From NCBI GenBank assembly GCA_036873135.1, contig JAPTYO010000017.1:15252001-15316000 (forward strand): a stretch of DNA of 64,000 bases, read 5' to 3'. Source of the DNA: Clarkia xantiana subsp. parviflora. Taxonomy: Eukaryota > Streptophyta > Magnoliopsida > Myrtales > Onagraceae. Positions 1 to 10,613 of this stretch are shown here, piece by piece. Under the pieces are notes generated by a model. It made no database searches. It was not told the DNA's origin and saw only the letters and a program-made list of their open reading frames with translations. Both the position numbers and the translations under genes were made by a program. How positions within the stretch are numbered: position 1 is the stretch's first letter; every line of letters begins with the position of its first letter.

Positions 1-1560
1 TGCCAATGCTTGACCTTTGATTGCTGTTCGCGGTGCAAAGTGAATGCGGAATTCACTTAGCTCAACTGACCACTTTGTTAGCTTTCCTGACATGTTTGGC
101 TTTGACAGGATGTGCTTCAAGGGTTGGTCCGTTAGGACTGTTATTTCGTGTGCATGGAAGTATGGCCTCAACTTCCTTGCTGCTACTATGAGAGCGTACA
201 GGTACTTCTCGATCGACATGTAATTCACTTCGTACTTAAGCAGGATTTTGCTCACGTAGTATACTGGAAGCTGTGTAGTTCCTTTTTGTCTGACAAGCAC
301 CGAGCTAACTGCGGTGTTGCTCAGGGATTCGTATAGGTAGAGTGGTTCGCAGGTGCTGCTTCAATTATTGGAATGCTTCTTCACATATCGGCGTCCACTC
401 GAATTTCTTTTTTGCGCGCAGCACCTGGAAAAAGGGAAGGGCTTTGTCTCCTACCCTTGCCAGGAATCTGTTAAGAGCTGCTAAACGACCATTTAATTGT
501 TGGACCTCCTTGTGCTTCTTGGGGAACTCCATTTCTTCTATCGCTTTTACTTTTTCTGGGTTTGCTTCGATTCCCCTCTCGCTGACCATGAATCCCAAAA
601 CTTTTCCCGACTGCACGCCAAAGGCACACTTTGTTGGATTTAGCCTGAGTTGAAATTCTCGCATTCTTTTGAACACCGTGCGGAGGCTGTCAGCATGATT
701 ACGCCTTTTTGTCGACTTCACGACCATGTCATCAACATATGCTTCCATAGTCTTCCCGATCATATCTCCGAAAATTATGTTGACCATACGCTGGTATGTT
801 GCCCCTGCATTGATTAGTCAGAATGGCATGACCTTGTAATTGTAGATCTCGCTATCTACGTAGAATGCGGTATGAGGTGCATCTTCTTCTGCCATCGGGA
901 TTTGGTTGTATCCTGAATATGCATTCATTACTGACATTAACTCGTGGCCCGCGGTAGCATCGACCAGCTGGTTGATTCTTGGAAGAGGATATGAATATTT
1001 TGGACATGCATTGTTCAGATCTCTGTAGTCGATGCACATTCTCATCTTGTCGTTAGGCTTGGGCACCAAGAATGGGTTTGCCACCCATGTTTGGTATCGC
1101 GATTCTTCAATAAAGCCTGCGTTTAGTAACTTTCCAACTTCCTCTCGTATCGCCAACTTCTTGTCTCCTCCCAATGGTCGTAATTTTTGTGCTACTGCTC
1201 TGGATCCTGGCTTGATGTTGAGTTTGTGAGAGATCACGTTTGGGCTTATTCACGGCATATTGCTTGGTGACCACGCGAACAGCTCCTTGTACTCTACTAG
1301 GAGTGCCTTGATTTCTATCACTTCATCTTCTGACAGTGATGCACCTACTCGGACCATCCTGTCTGGTTCATCTATCTTGACTTCTTGCAATGCTTCAACT
1401 GGAGCAGGACGTGCATGATCCATTCTTGGGTCTTCATCAATGACGGGGACTTTGCCATTATTTGTCTTGACATTATGCTGGAGTCCAACCTTGTAACAAT
1501 CTTTTGATAGCTGCTGGTCTCCCTTAACTTCACCAATTCCCGCTTTTGTTGGAATTTTAA
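1..1560 (-). pseudogene. Reverse transcriptase and RNase H start of Gypsy-A
   Basis: Minus-strand homology to Ty3/gypsy reverse transcriptase in two open pieces. 818-1237 holds the fingers and palm up to the YKVMPF motif. 365-787 holds AYVDDMVVKS (catalytic YVDD), the LNPTKCAFGV motif and the thumb. They are separated by an in-frame stop just after MPF. A second stop lies before 1237, where the MPG motif reads MP-stop. Positions 1-340 match the connection and RNase H (SVELSEFRI-like). The protein sequence closely parallels Gypsy-E pol. Confidence 0.85.
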
Positions 1561-1564
1561 TCTT

Positions 1565-2233
1565 CTAGTGTGATGTTGACGCTATCATGCCCCACTTGTT
1601 CATGGTTGTATACCCTAGGATTCCGTTATGTGCGTCAAGCTTCTCGATGACCACGAACGGAACGTCTATTTGGATTTGTTGTTCTCCTTCCCCCATGATG
1701 ACTGGCAGGGTTATGACTCCTAACGGATAGCTTGCATCTCCCATGAATCCCTCTAAGGGTGAGTTCATTCTTTTGACGTGCTTCTTTCTTCCAAGGGCTA
1801 GGATGATGGCCTTTGTAACGACCTTGGGCGAACTTCCACCATCCAACATCACGCGCTTAACGTCCATGCCATCAATTGTCATGGTTATAACTAAAGCATC
1901 TATATGTGGGTACACAATGTGCTCTTTGCCTTTTGATGAAAAACCAATGATGTCTTCTACGGGATCCTCCTTCATGACAGCATCTATCCTAACGGCATCT
2001 TCCATGATAACGTCCTCTATGTCAATATTCTGGCATATGCGCTTTGTCTGGGCAGCGTATATTTCACGTTCGTAGGACGTCTCTCCTCCGGCTCCGAGGC
2101 CTCCATGGATCACGTGCACATTTGCCATCTTTTTTGGTTGACTTCTTGTCAGCTTCGGTCTGCCTGCACTCACCTTTTCTGTATGCCTGCATGTCATAGC
2201 TTGCGGTATGAAACGACGTCTTACTCGAATCAC
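1565..2233 (-). pseudogene. Aspartic protease region of Gypsy-A, gag-less
   Basis: 222-codon open frame. It begins in the leader, passes through a HVIHGG-type linker that in related elements joins the gag zinc knuckle to protease, and reaches the active-site motif LDGGSS (about 1825-1850). A YPLGVITLPV strand and a NGILGYTTMN segment follow, as in the Gypsy-E protease. The protein would cut the polyprotein. No capsid or zinc knuckle precedes it, so gag has been deleted or was never present. A stop ends the frame at about 1565, while homology continues on the same strand to 1240. Confidence 0.75.
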
Positions 2234-2248
2234 GCTGACGACGCCAGG
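2233..2248 (-). other. Primer binding site of Gypsy-A
   Basis: Directly downstream of the LTR on the minus strand is CCTGGCGTCGTCAGCG. It is a one-base variant of the TGGCGCCGTCAGCG site of Gypsy-B, so a tRNA-primed minus-strand start is expected here. The TGGCGCCGT core resembles the tRNA-Asp type used by several plant gypsy elements; the tRNA assignment is inference. Confidence 0.65.
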
Positions 2249-2899
2249 TGTTGAGATCGTTTCCGCTTGGGATATCTCGAACTTCTTTTCAGGGATCTCG
2301 ATCCTCGATCCACGAATTAACTTTTGGCTTCCATCTCGAACCCCAAACTATCCTCGATCTCTGTCTCAATCTTCTAAACACCGGGTCCTGCAGAGCGGGC
2401 GATAGCCAGCTTGGAGAGGGGGGGTGGTGCTGGTTGTGCCCTCTCCGTTTCTAAAGTCAGTATTTTTAGAGAGAGAAATTTTTAGAGAGAGTTCAGAGCA
2501 CAAATAGCCAATTCTCCAGAGTTTCGAGTTAACCTATTAAAATGGGAAATCTAGGCCCCTATTTATAGGAAACTTGAGAACTTTGCCCGGTTTGATGTCG
2601 GTTTACAGGAAAACGCTTACCGACATCGAGGTTGGCTATATGCGTGCTAACTTCACGTATATAGAAAAAATAGGTGTATACGCGCAGTACAAGTATGTAA
2701 TCCGAACTGGTACGCATTGCTGGGTAATCCGGACCTTCGGATTGCCTTATGGCAATCCGGAGGTCCCCCGGTCCGGGTGCGACGCGGATCCGGACCGTTT
2801 TAACCACAGGGTGACTGCGGTAAGACCCATTTTGTGATTCTAGCGTGTTTGTGAGGTCCGAAGTGTAAATACAAACCCGAATTGGACAGATATCCAACA
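2249..2899 (-). repeat. 5' LTR of Gypsy-A
   Basis: 651-bp LTR bounded by TG..CA; on the minus strand it begins TGTTGGATATCTG and ends CTCAACA. It contains a palindromic TATA box (CCTATAAATAGGGG type) near 2560-2572, read on the minus strand. Same family as the Gypsy-B LTRs. Confidence 0.85.
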
Positions 2900-3735
2900 C
2901 TTATGTCCCTGTGGTTAGCAGGTAAATAACCTACAGACTATAATGTCTTTCATTTAGGCGATCTCTCTCATTCATTATTTTCCTCCATTTCTCCACTTGA
3001 GGTCTTTCCAATGTAGGCCAACAGTTGTTAGAGTGAGGTTATCACCCTTCTAGATGGGATACTTCTTTAGAGAAGTTCGATGCCTTTGACTATCGTCTAG
3101 GCTTGTTTATCCCTTCTTTGAGTCATAAAGTCTCTCCCACTCGGAATAATGCCTCTTATCGGAGAATTTTTTCCAATTGGAATCAATTCTCCCACTTGAA
3201 ATAACGCTTCTTATCGGAGCATCACTTCTATTAGGTACAAGAGTAGTGCCACCAGGGCTAGGATTGCCCTGACTGTGGTGTACCGCACAGTCAGTGAGTA
3301 TGTCTCATCAAAGTCCACTCCGTGAAGCTAGGTGTATCCTTTCGCAACCAATCGAGCTTTGTATCGCTCGACATTTTCATCAGCAGCGAGTTTCAGTTTC
3401 AGAACCCACTTAGCCCCTATGACCCTGCGGTTAGCAGGTAAATCCACTAAAGACCACACCGAATTGGCTTTCATTGAGGCAATCTCTTCTTCCATTACTT
3501 TCCTCCATTCCTTCGCTTGAGGTCCTTTCAACGCTTCTTGAACCATTACCGGTTCGTCAACAGAATTTAGGGTGAATATCTCACCCTTCTTGATGAGATA
3601 CTTCTTGGGAGAAGGTCGATGCCTTTGACATCGTCTAGGCTCGTTTATCCCATTTAGAGTCTGAACCTTGCTCCCACTCGGAATAATGCTTTCTATCATA
3701 GCACCACTCCCACCGGGAACAAGGCCAGTGCTTGA
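2900..3735 (-). pseudogene. Copia reverse transcriptase N-terminal region, partly duplicated
   Basis: 3328-3699 encodes a typical copia start of reverse transcriptase: WRKVMEEEIASMKANSVW, then IGAKWVLKLK and RYKARLVAKGYT. The segment 3255-3350 continues the domain with stops. The stretch 2907-3240 repeats the linker and N-terminal region of 3418-3735 in diverged form, so this portion of the element has been duplicated. All on the minus strand and non-functional. Confidence 0.75.
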
Positions 3736-3869
3736 ACCTTGACCTACAACTTTTCTTGGAAGGCCTCTTGGTCTAGGGATTCTACCTCCGAGATTAATTC
3801 ATTTATCACTAGGACCTGGAACCAAGTTGGTTAATCCACTCCGGCTGGGAACAATGGGTAGTTGTGGCA

Positions 3870-4440
3870 TTATTGGATTTTCATCCAGCGGTCGGCTACG
3901 TGATTATCTGGTTCAACTTGATTCGCACCTGCAGCAACAGTGATTTGTGTGGTAGGATTGGCTCCTCCCGCTGGATTTACCATGAAAATGTCCCCATCTT
4001 CATTTACCATTCCATTCACTTGCATTGCTGCCTTAAATCTCCCACTCGAAGTAAGTGGGACCTGACTATCATCGTTATCCTGCTCCAATTCGATCAGGAC
4101 TTCGTCTGTTTTCATTTCACCAAGCGTTTGAAATTCGTCCTCAAGGAATGAACGTCTCATGTTCGACCACGACACCATTGTCATAAGCTAATTTAAACAT
4201 GTATCCTCTAAGAGTAGTTATCATACTCTCGGTTCAAATACTTGTTTAATGTGCAAGATAATGTCGCATGATGATAAGATTTAACTCGTTATCATTCCCT
4301 TTTAGCTTTTCATGGCGTCGTGTTTGACCGATTTTGGTGGAACATAGTTCTACATTGATGCGAGTCATCTGTTTTTCATCCCATAGGGAACGACCGTTGT
4401 TGAACTCTAACATTATTTTTTCAAACTATGCCAGTTGAAG
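3870..4440 (-). pseudogene. Copia integrase C-terminal remnant of Copia-1
   Basis: Minus-strand frame 3870-4184 carries SFLEDEFQTLGEMKTDEVLI and a following acidic segment. These match the integrase C-terminal tail and linker of Copia-2 (20600-20870). Homology fades upstream to about 4440. Integrase core, protease and zinc knuckle are not recognisable. Confidence 0.65.
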
Positions 4441-5361
4441 TGTGTTATCGATATGAATGTCTTGCCAAACTTGTCGTTCAAGGACTTTAGTGGGAGAGTC
4501 ATTTTACCGACGTCATCCTTTTCATTAGCTAATTCATCTCAAAGACTTATCCATCTCTGAACTGTGCATTGGGCTTTCTCTTTTCATTAGTGGGAGAGTC
4601 ATTTTACCGACGTCATCCATATGCGTCAGTTGATACTTTACGAGTTCGTGGTAGCTCGTGAACATATCTCTTTTGATCATGGAACTATTGGATGAATTAT
4701 TTCCAAAGGGAGGCAAATGAAAATTTCGACATTCATTCATTAAAACACTTCATCATTAAATTCGTACTCTGAAAACGATGTGTTCCGTCTTTCGAGGTAC
4801 TTGCGCCTATGGCGCCTATTCCAGGTTCAACCCATGGTATAAATCGTTTTGTTTCCAAAATTCAATTTAATTTAATCTAATCGGTTTCGCACATGTTCAT
4901 CATTACAGAATTTATATAATGGAGTACTAACAAGTAATAAAGAGATAAATCAGTTCGCTCTTAGAACTACGGAATCGATGAATATTAATGGTATTTCGAT
5001 GTTTCACGATATTAGATAAAGGAGAGTGTGCGTCATGTTTGATCCGACTAATAGCATTTGACGGATATTTTGGGTTTCAATTTCGTTTCGGATCGATCCC
5101 GTTTGATTGGGCCGATTAATTTTGACAAGTAGATCTCGTTTCGAATCGAACATAAACTACTTTATTCAATAAATCTGAATCTTAATAAACCAAAATTCAA
5201 ACATTAAAGGAATAATAAGACAAATAACAACATTGTTTCTAATTTCAGATCATCTAAGAAGCCATAAGAGATAAAGGTAAAGCTACAAAGAGAATTGCTG
5301 CCATCTCGACCAACGATCCTGAAAGAAATATTCGCAAGTGAATTTCATCAGGTGACATTAG
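4441..5361. other. Degraded Copia-1 interior without recognisable gene
   Basis: No supported coding region. A direct duplication of about 30 bp (GTGGGAGAGTCATTTTACCG and following bases) occurs at about 4488 and 4588, 99 bp apart. AT-rich from 4860 on. Confidence 0.5.
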
Positions 5362-6129
5362 TCATATAATTAACAACTTTATATATGTGGCAAACGAGGA
5401 GTACCTGTTAAGGGCACTAATCAACAGTGTTGGTACACCGGATCTCATTTGTGGACCGATTTGATCCTGCTCCCTCTGTTGATTCCCTCGATCTCTTGCG
5501 GTGATGCACAGCGGAAAACCTTCTGGCTCCTTTTGGTTACTTTCGGCGAATAGAACCATGGTAAACCTAATCGATTCGATCAAGTAACCTAATCCTTTGT
5601 CGTCAGCTAACCATGATAGCGGGTATCTCTGTGCTATATTGAGTACTTTTCTCCAATTGGATCTTTCGTCCTGAAGATCCGACGCGGGTTGTACCCCAGC
5701 ATCTTGGGAAAGTAGGACAACATACTCTAACATAACTTTTCTGGCTTTGGCTGCCCTCCCTTTGCCGAAGCGGAGTCTGAGGGCAACCCAAAGCTGAAGA
5801 GCACTGTAGTTGATTTTTTTTTTTTTTGGCCAAACACTGTAGTTGAGTTTGAAGTCCTCTACAACCTCTTTGCCTAAGGCTTCCAGTATCACCTTACAAG
5901 CTCTCTGATCCTCAATTCCTCTAATCCCTTGACGGGTTTTAAGATTGCCATACTCATCCACCAATGTCCTTCCCATTTCAGCATCATTAAATCCGTGTGT
6001 ATTTTCAGCCATGGGAAGTTCCCTTACATGTTCACTCCATGCATCATAATCCATACCATCCAGATTGCGAGGTTCATAGAAGCGTACTGACCCAACCATG
6101 AAAACTAACACATTGATAATCATGCACAA
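5362..6129 (-). CDS. Gag-like ORF of Copia-1 (divergent)
   Basis: 255-codon ORF in the position where Copia-2 has gag. It has an N-terminal LDGMDYDAWSEHV segment, like the L-x-G-x-N/D-Y-x-x-W motif of copia gag proteins, and an ALQLWVALRLRFG segment matching the LW-x-x-L-x-x-x-F region. A lysine run (PKKKK) comes from a T-run at 5814-5826. No zinc knuckle is seen. The protein is clearly different from the Copia-2 gag although the LTR and leader are shared. It could be a replaced gag or a captured sequence; the function is not established. Confidence 0.45.
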   Translation of the reverse strand: MCMIINVLVFMVGSVRFYEPRNLDGMDYDAWSEHVRELPMAENTHGFNDAEMGRTLVDEYGNLKTRQGIRGIEDQRACKVILEALGKEVVEDFKLNYSVWPKKKKINYSALQLWVALRLRFGKGRAAKARKVMLEYVVLLSQDAGVQPASDLQDERSNWRKVLNIAQRYPLSWLADDKGLGYLIESIRFTMVLFAESNQKEPEGFPLCITARDRGNQQREQDQIGPQMRSGVPTLLISALNRYSSFATYIKLLII

Positions 6130-7711
6130 TCAGGGAGACAATAACATTTTGAGAAAGAATTGCATACATCGGAAATCTATTAAGATGGAATACGACAAAT
6201 AATGATTCCTCAGCCATCTAAATAGACTGACCGCCAGTAAACCGAGGGAACGGGGTTCGTGAAAGAGTCCACATTACCGTCGTCTTCAATCCAATAGATC
6301 AGTCTCTTAAAACGATTTTGTTTGCAAATTACCGGAACGAGAATTTTAAAATAAGCATACCCGATCTTTGCTTTCCCAATGCCCTTTTGTATTTGAAAAA
6401 TGTTCCGATGAACTTAGGCATGCATATACAATTCTACTTCACAAGTAAGTTATCATAGCAAGCCAAATTTATAAACCAAACCACACATCATGCAGATGCT
6501 TCATGCGTCTAATGTTCCGAGGAACTCATGCTTGCATATACATAATTCTACTTATTCAGTAAACTATCACATGCAGCTACATCATCAACATTCAAGTATA
6601 CGTGTACATGAAACTTCCACGTCAAATATGCATATTTGGCGACTGGCTTTTGTTTTAAATACATTTTAAATATTAGGGGCTGAGTTGAAATTCATGCTTA
6701 CAGTTAATCATGCGTGTTTCTAGACATGAATCCTAGGAAATCGCAACCATTACAACATGTCTGTCCTAGTGCGCATACCATATATTTAACCAGGGCTCTA
6801 CCCCCAGCATCCAGCTAGCTTGACATAGTCAAGACAACAGTTCTAATAAATATATGATACGAAAAGTAAACAATTGCAATTCTACCCTCTAATTAATCCA
6901 GCCCCTAAATCATGCATTTCCGGGATCTATCCCCATAATCGAAACTAGGCATTAAGGTTTAATCAAAACATGAAAGTTTTAAACCTTCGAGCACTATGTA
7001 GACTATTTAAGGTTCGAAAAAATTTGAATTTTCAAACTTGACCATCCCATTTTATTAATTGACTTGAATTCGATTTTGAAATCCGATTCAGTTCAGTCAA
7101 TTTCGGTCCGGTTCGGTTCAGGTCTAGTAAATCCGGCTCGGTTCGGCCCGGATTTAATTAAAAAAACTGGTTCGGTCCAAACCGGTCCAATAAAATAAGG
7201 TTCGGTTCGGTTCAACACACAAAATCTGTTCGGTTAGGTCTACTTAGTTATCCCGGTTCGACCCAACCCGGCTAGGTCGATACGATTAAGAAAATCCGGT
7301 TTGGTTTAATCCAATCTGGTTTTTCAAATTGGACCGGCCCATTAAAATCCATAGGGTTGGGCCGAAATAATCTTGTGGGCTAAGTAGGGTTTTAAAGCCC
7401 ACTAAAAACTTAACTTAACTTCCAAGAAATCAAAATTTTCACCTTGTAATTCTAGGGTTTGGCCGAAACTAACACCAAACTGGAAGCAACTGGTCAAATT
7501 TCAAGATCACTTTAATAAGATCTACAATCCAATGTTTGATTTTGATAAAAGTCACATTTTTCTAGAAGATCATGAACATAAAATTTTGTTAACTACATCA
7601 TGAAAATTTCGGCACTAACAATTATAAAAATCGGAAATTTTCACCTTAAAAAAATTTCGGCCAACAATAAATCAAGAACACCAATTTATCAAAATCAGTA
7701 ACTTCTAACAG
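6130..7711 (-). other. Untranslated leader of Copia-1
   Basis: About 1.6 kb between primer site and gag ORF, with no ORF worth calling. It matches the Copia-2 leader (22930-24860), including a degenerate GGTTCGG-rich tract at about 7080-7330. Confidence 0.7.
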
Positions 7712-7725
7712 AGGCTCTGATACAA
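7712..7725 (-). other. Primer binding site of Copia-1
   Basis: Minus strand reads TTGTATCAGAGCC, one change from the TGGTATCAGAGC site complementary to initiator tRNA-Met that plant copia elements use. Confidence 0.85.
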
Positions 7726-7726
7726 C

Positions 7727-8322
7727 CGTTGGATTACGGGGCACATTACTACGGAAACATAAACTAGGTACACGCTAGTAATCAGAATTACGGAGCGGAA
7801 GATGTGCACATACCTTAAACCTTTTCCGTAGTCCCAAGATCTTGCTTAGGGAGTTCTCGATCCATCGGACGGAACTCGTAGAGGTTCTTGTTAAGGAAGC
7901 CCTACGTGGTATAGTTTCCACAGCAAAGCCTCTAATCGATTATTGGCAGGGATAGATATCCGGAGTGTTTTCCTCAAAGCAAATTGGAACACCCTTGGTG
8001 TCTTGTGTGGTTCGGCCGAAACTAGTGTTTAGGGAGGAGGGTTTTTCTCTCAAATCACCACCAAGGAGGAATTGTGAATTACCCTAATAAAATCGTAGCA
8101 CTTCCTATTTATAGGAGGAGCAAAGTGAAAAAAAGTCCACTTTGCCCTCTACATGTTTCGGCCGCCTATGTAGTATAAGGGAGGCCCTATTTTGGGCATC
8201 TCATGTGAATTGGGATTTGGGTCAAGCCCAATTTCCCTAATGTGACATTTACCCAATTTCTTAGGTAACATATACATATTAATTGTCTTCCATTTACGGC
8301 ACCCAATCACCATATGCTAACA
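7727..8322 (-). repeat. 5' LTR of Copia-1
   Basis: 596-bp LTR whose left terminus is CGTTGG instead of TGTTGG and whose right end is GCTAACA. It contains a CCTATTTATAGG TATA palindrome near 8104-8115 and CGGCCGAAA motifs. Homologous to the Copia-2 and Copia-3 LTRs. Confidence 0.9.
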
Positions 8323-8627
8323 GCAATTTGGCACCTCCTAAGTGTAGAGTATTTCGGCCGAACCACTATATGTTTAAAGAATTAGCTCTTAGTAAATCAC
8401 CTAGCACTCCCTATTTATAGGAGGAGCAGAGTGGACAAAAGTCCACTTTGCCCTCCTATAGTTCGGCCAAATTTAATGAGTGGGGAGACCCATTTTTGGG
8501 CCTCTAATGTCAATTGCGATTTAGGCCTAGCCCAAAATCCTTAATGTGACATTACCCAATTTCCTTAGGTATCAAACTCATGTTAATGGGCTTCTAAAAA
8601 CGACGGCCCAATCTCCAAATGCAAACA
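8323..8627 (-). repeat. Truncated 3' LTR of Copia-2
   Basis: Starts at GCAATTTGGCACC, which corresponds to about 25117 inside the intact 5' LTR, and ends GCAAACA. About 245 bp of the LTR is missing on the left, where Copia-1 abuts. Contains the CCTATTTATAGG TATA palindrome (about 8410-8421). Confidence 0.85.
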
Positions 8628-8640
8628 GCTCCCACTCGCC
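8628..8640 (-). other. Polypurine tract of Copia-2
   Basis: Minus strand GGCGAGTGGGAGC directly before the 3' LTR. The same GGCGAGTGGGAG motif precedes the Copia-3 3' LTR (26061-26073). Expected plus-strand priming site. Confidence 0.7.
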
Positions 8641-9733
8641 GGAATGGGAAGGTGCCTGTTAATATGTTGTCGACCAACACATCAACATTTGTTTTCGATC
8701 CAGCCCTGCTTCGGAATAATTAATTCAAGGTTTTCCGTGCGACTGGCGGAGACAAAAGGCATCGTGCTACTCATCTGTTAGGAGTGTTGTAGCGCCCGCG
8801 GGACATTGATTCCCATATTTAATCAACCTATTAAAACAATACTGTACCGTATTGTATCCTAGGTCAACTGTTATTCTCAATTGCCCAGTTTCCACATAGG
8901 AATGATCCTTCAGGGCATCCGTATATGTATTCACAACCTTCAACTAATATCAGGCTGGTGGCCACCTAGTGAATACAAGAGTCGGAGAATTACAGGTGTA
9001 CTTGACCATTCCCATAGATAATACCCTTAGTCAAACTCAACCGATTTCCAAAGACGTGGTCAGTTGGCCTTTTTGTTCGGCACTGTGCTCGTAAGTTGAG
9101 AAGCGAACATTGAGATTGACCTTAGGTATGAGTTCTGAGTCCGTGAGGATACTTTGGATGCTTCTTCATATAGCATCCAGGATCTGTCACACGCTCAAAC
9201 TGAAAAAGTTTGTGCCCATCTGAATCTCGTGGATTCTGTCTAGCACAACCGAGCCTAACCCTGTGGTCGAACATGGCTCGCGCAGTATGAAGCGCGCGTC
9301 GATAGCATAACTTGAATTTAATTAGGAGTGGGAAATGTCATATGCTATCGCAGATTTGTCATATGGCCCAGAGTGTGGTTATTTGATGAACAAAGTTCGT
9401 CACGACGATTCGCTAAACTTAGATCACGTCGTGTTACTCCAAAACCAAATAATCATTTTACTTAAACAGGTTTTCCATCGTGGTTCTTAGCCGTTCTTGA
9501 TATGGTAGAGGTCCCCCTCTCCATCAAGACAACCGAGCATGTGTGACTAGGCTTGGTCCACATTCGACGTTATTTAATTGGGAGGTTGTCCTTCCTACGA
9601 CTAGTTTATAGACTGTAAAAATCCGATTTAATTCAAACACTATGGCGTCGTAATATCATAAAATCAAATTTCAATTCATTTTATTCAAATATTACTTTAA
9701 ATCTCAAAATTTTATCATCATAATACATGCCAC
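8641..9733 (-). other. 3' untranslated region of Copia-2
   Basis: No ORF of note. Matches Copia-3 interior 26074-26835 for most of its length, so it is a conserved non-coding part of the family. Confidence 0.6.
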
Positions 9734-9937
9734 TTAAACCCTACGCAGTCCCAGAATTCTAACATGCTTTTCGAAAACATCCCTGCGTAAAGGTTTGGTT
9801 AATGGATCCGCCATCATACTTTCAGTGGACAAGTATTCAAATGTGATTAATTTGTCCTCAACCATATTCTTAGCATAATTGTATTTTATATCAATGTGTT
9901 TCGTCTTGTTAGGGTACTTAGGATTCTTAACTGCTGC
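9734..9937 (-). pseudogene. RNase H C-terminal piece of Copia-2
   Basis: Encodes the end of copia RNase H: KYPNKTKHIDIKYNYAKNMV, then EYLSTESMMADPLTKPL and a C-terminal GLRRV. This is the typical KHIDI..Y..ADxLTKPL motif set. The rest of the domain lies at 18993-19132 on the far side of Gypsy-B. The frame continues across the insertion. Confidence 0.9.
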
Positions 9938-10598
9938 TGTTGAGTTCGCTTCATCACTTGGGCAGCTTCGGGCTTTTTCCTTCACGAACAAGCTTCTTCC
10001 TTCACGATCGGGCTCGAGATGTATGTATAAGGACGGGAATGCCGCAATCCTTAATACACAATCGCCGAGCTAAACTTTCAATCCTCGACCTTGAACTCTT
10101 GATCTTCGGGTCCTGCACGAGGGGCAGTAGCCAGCGTGGGAGGGGGAATGCTGGTTGTGCCCACTCCGACGCTCAAGTTAGCACTTCTAGAGAGAGAAAT
10201 CCTTAGAGAGAAGTCAGAGCATTTCAAGTCCAAAAGTGAGGGAGTTGTTTAAAATGAGAGACCTAGGCCCCTATTTATAGGGAACCTAAGGATCATGCTC
10301 AGTTTTGAATGGCTTGATGTCGGTATGTGGAAATACGTATACCGTCACCAAGGTGGACTATGCGTGCACCGACTTCTCGCAATCGGCAAAAATAATCGGG
10401 ATGAGCGTGGAGAAAGACGGTAATCCGGACCCGTCCGGATTGCTAAAAGCAATCCGGAAGTCCTTCGGCCCGGGAATTGCGCGTATCCCGAACCGTTTTT
10501 AGACTTGGGTGTCCTTGAAAGGATTTTTTTACGGGTTTTGGGATATTTTACGAGGCCCGAAATGTAAATACGAACCCGAATTGGACAGATATCTAACA
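9938..10598 (-). repeat. 3' LTR of Gypsy-B
   Basis: 661 bp, TGTTGAG to TCTAACA on the plus strand. The TATA palindrome CCTATTTATAGG lies near 10269-10280. It retains a 29-bp segment (about 10431-10459) flanked by ATCCGGA microhomology that is missing from the 5' LTR. Confidence 0.92.
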
Positions 10599-10613
10599 CT
10601 TGCCCCCGAGTCA
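10599..10613 (-). other. Polypurine tract of Gypsy-B
   Basis: Minus strand reads GACTCGGGGGCAAG immediately before the 3' LTR. The same CTCGGGGGCA tract precedes the Gypsy-C 3' LTR. Confidence 0.7.

Larger units (their letters stand above)
1..2899 (-). mobile_element. Gypsy-A: Ty3/gypsy LTR retrotransposon, 5' part only
   Basis: Minus-strand element that runs off the left edge. From right to left: a 5' LTR (2249-2899), a primer site, a protease region, then reverse transcriptase and the start of RNase H. The protease linker follows the leader directly, so the whole gag seems to be missing. The LTR resembles those of Gypsy-B and Gypsy-D. Its right end abuts reverse transcriptase sequence of Copia-1, so it is an insertion into that element. 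The other end and the target duplication are outside the window. Confidence 0.9.
2900..8322 (-). mobile_element. Copia-1: degraded Ty1/copia element (left end outside or disrupted)
   Basis: Minus-strand copia element. It has a 5' LTR at 7727-8322, a primer site at 7712-7725, a long leader, a gag-like ORF (5362-6129), and remnants of the integrase C-terminus and reverse transcriptase N-terminus (2900-4184). Gypsy-A interrupts its reverse transcriptase. The LTR, leader and pol pieces match Copia-2. The right LTR end (GCTAACA) abuts an internal part of the Copia-2 3' LTR, which suggests Copia-1 is inserted there. Confidence 0.75.

Noticed and set aside
7080..7330. GGTTCGG-rich tract as coding sequence or regulatory array
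   Set aside because: Degenerate low-complexity leader sequence shared by Copia-1 and Copia-2 (23830-24180) with no fixed period.
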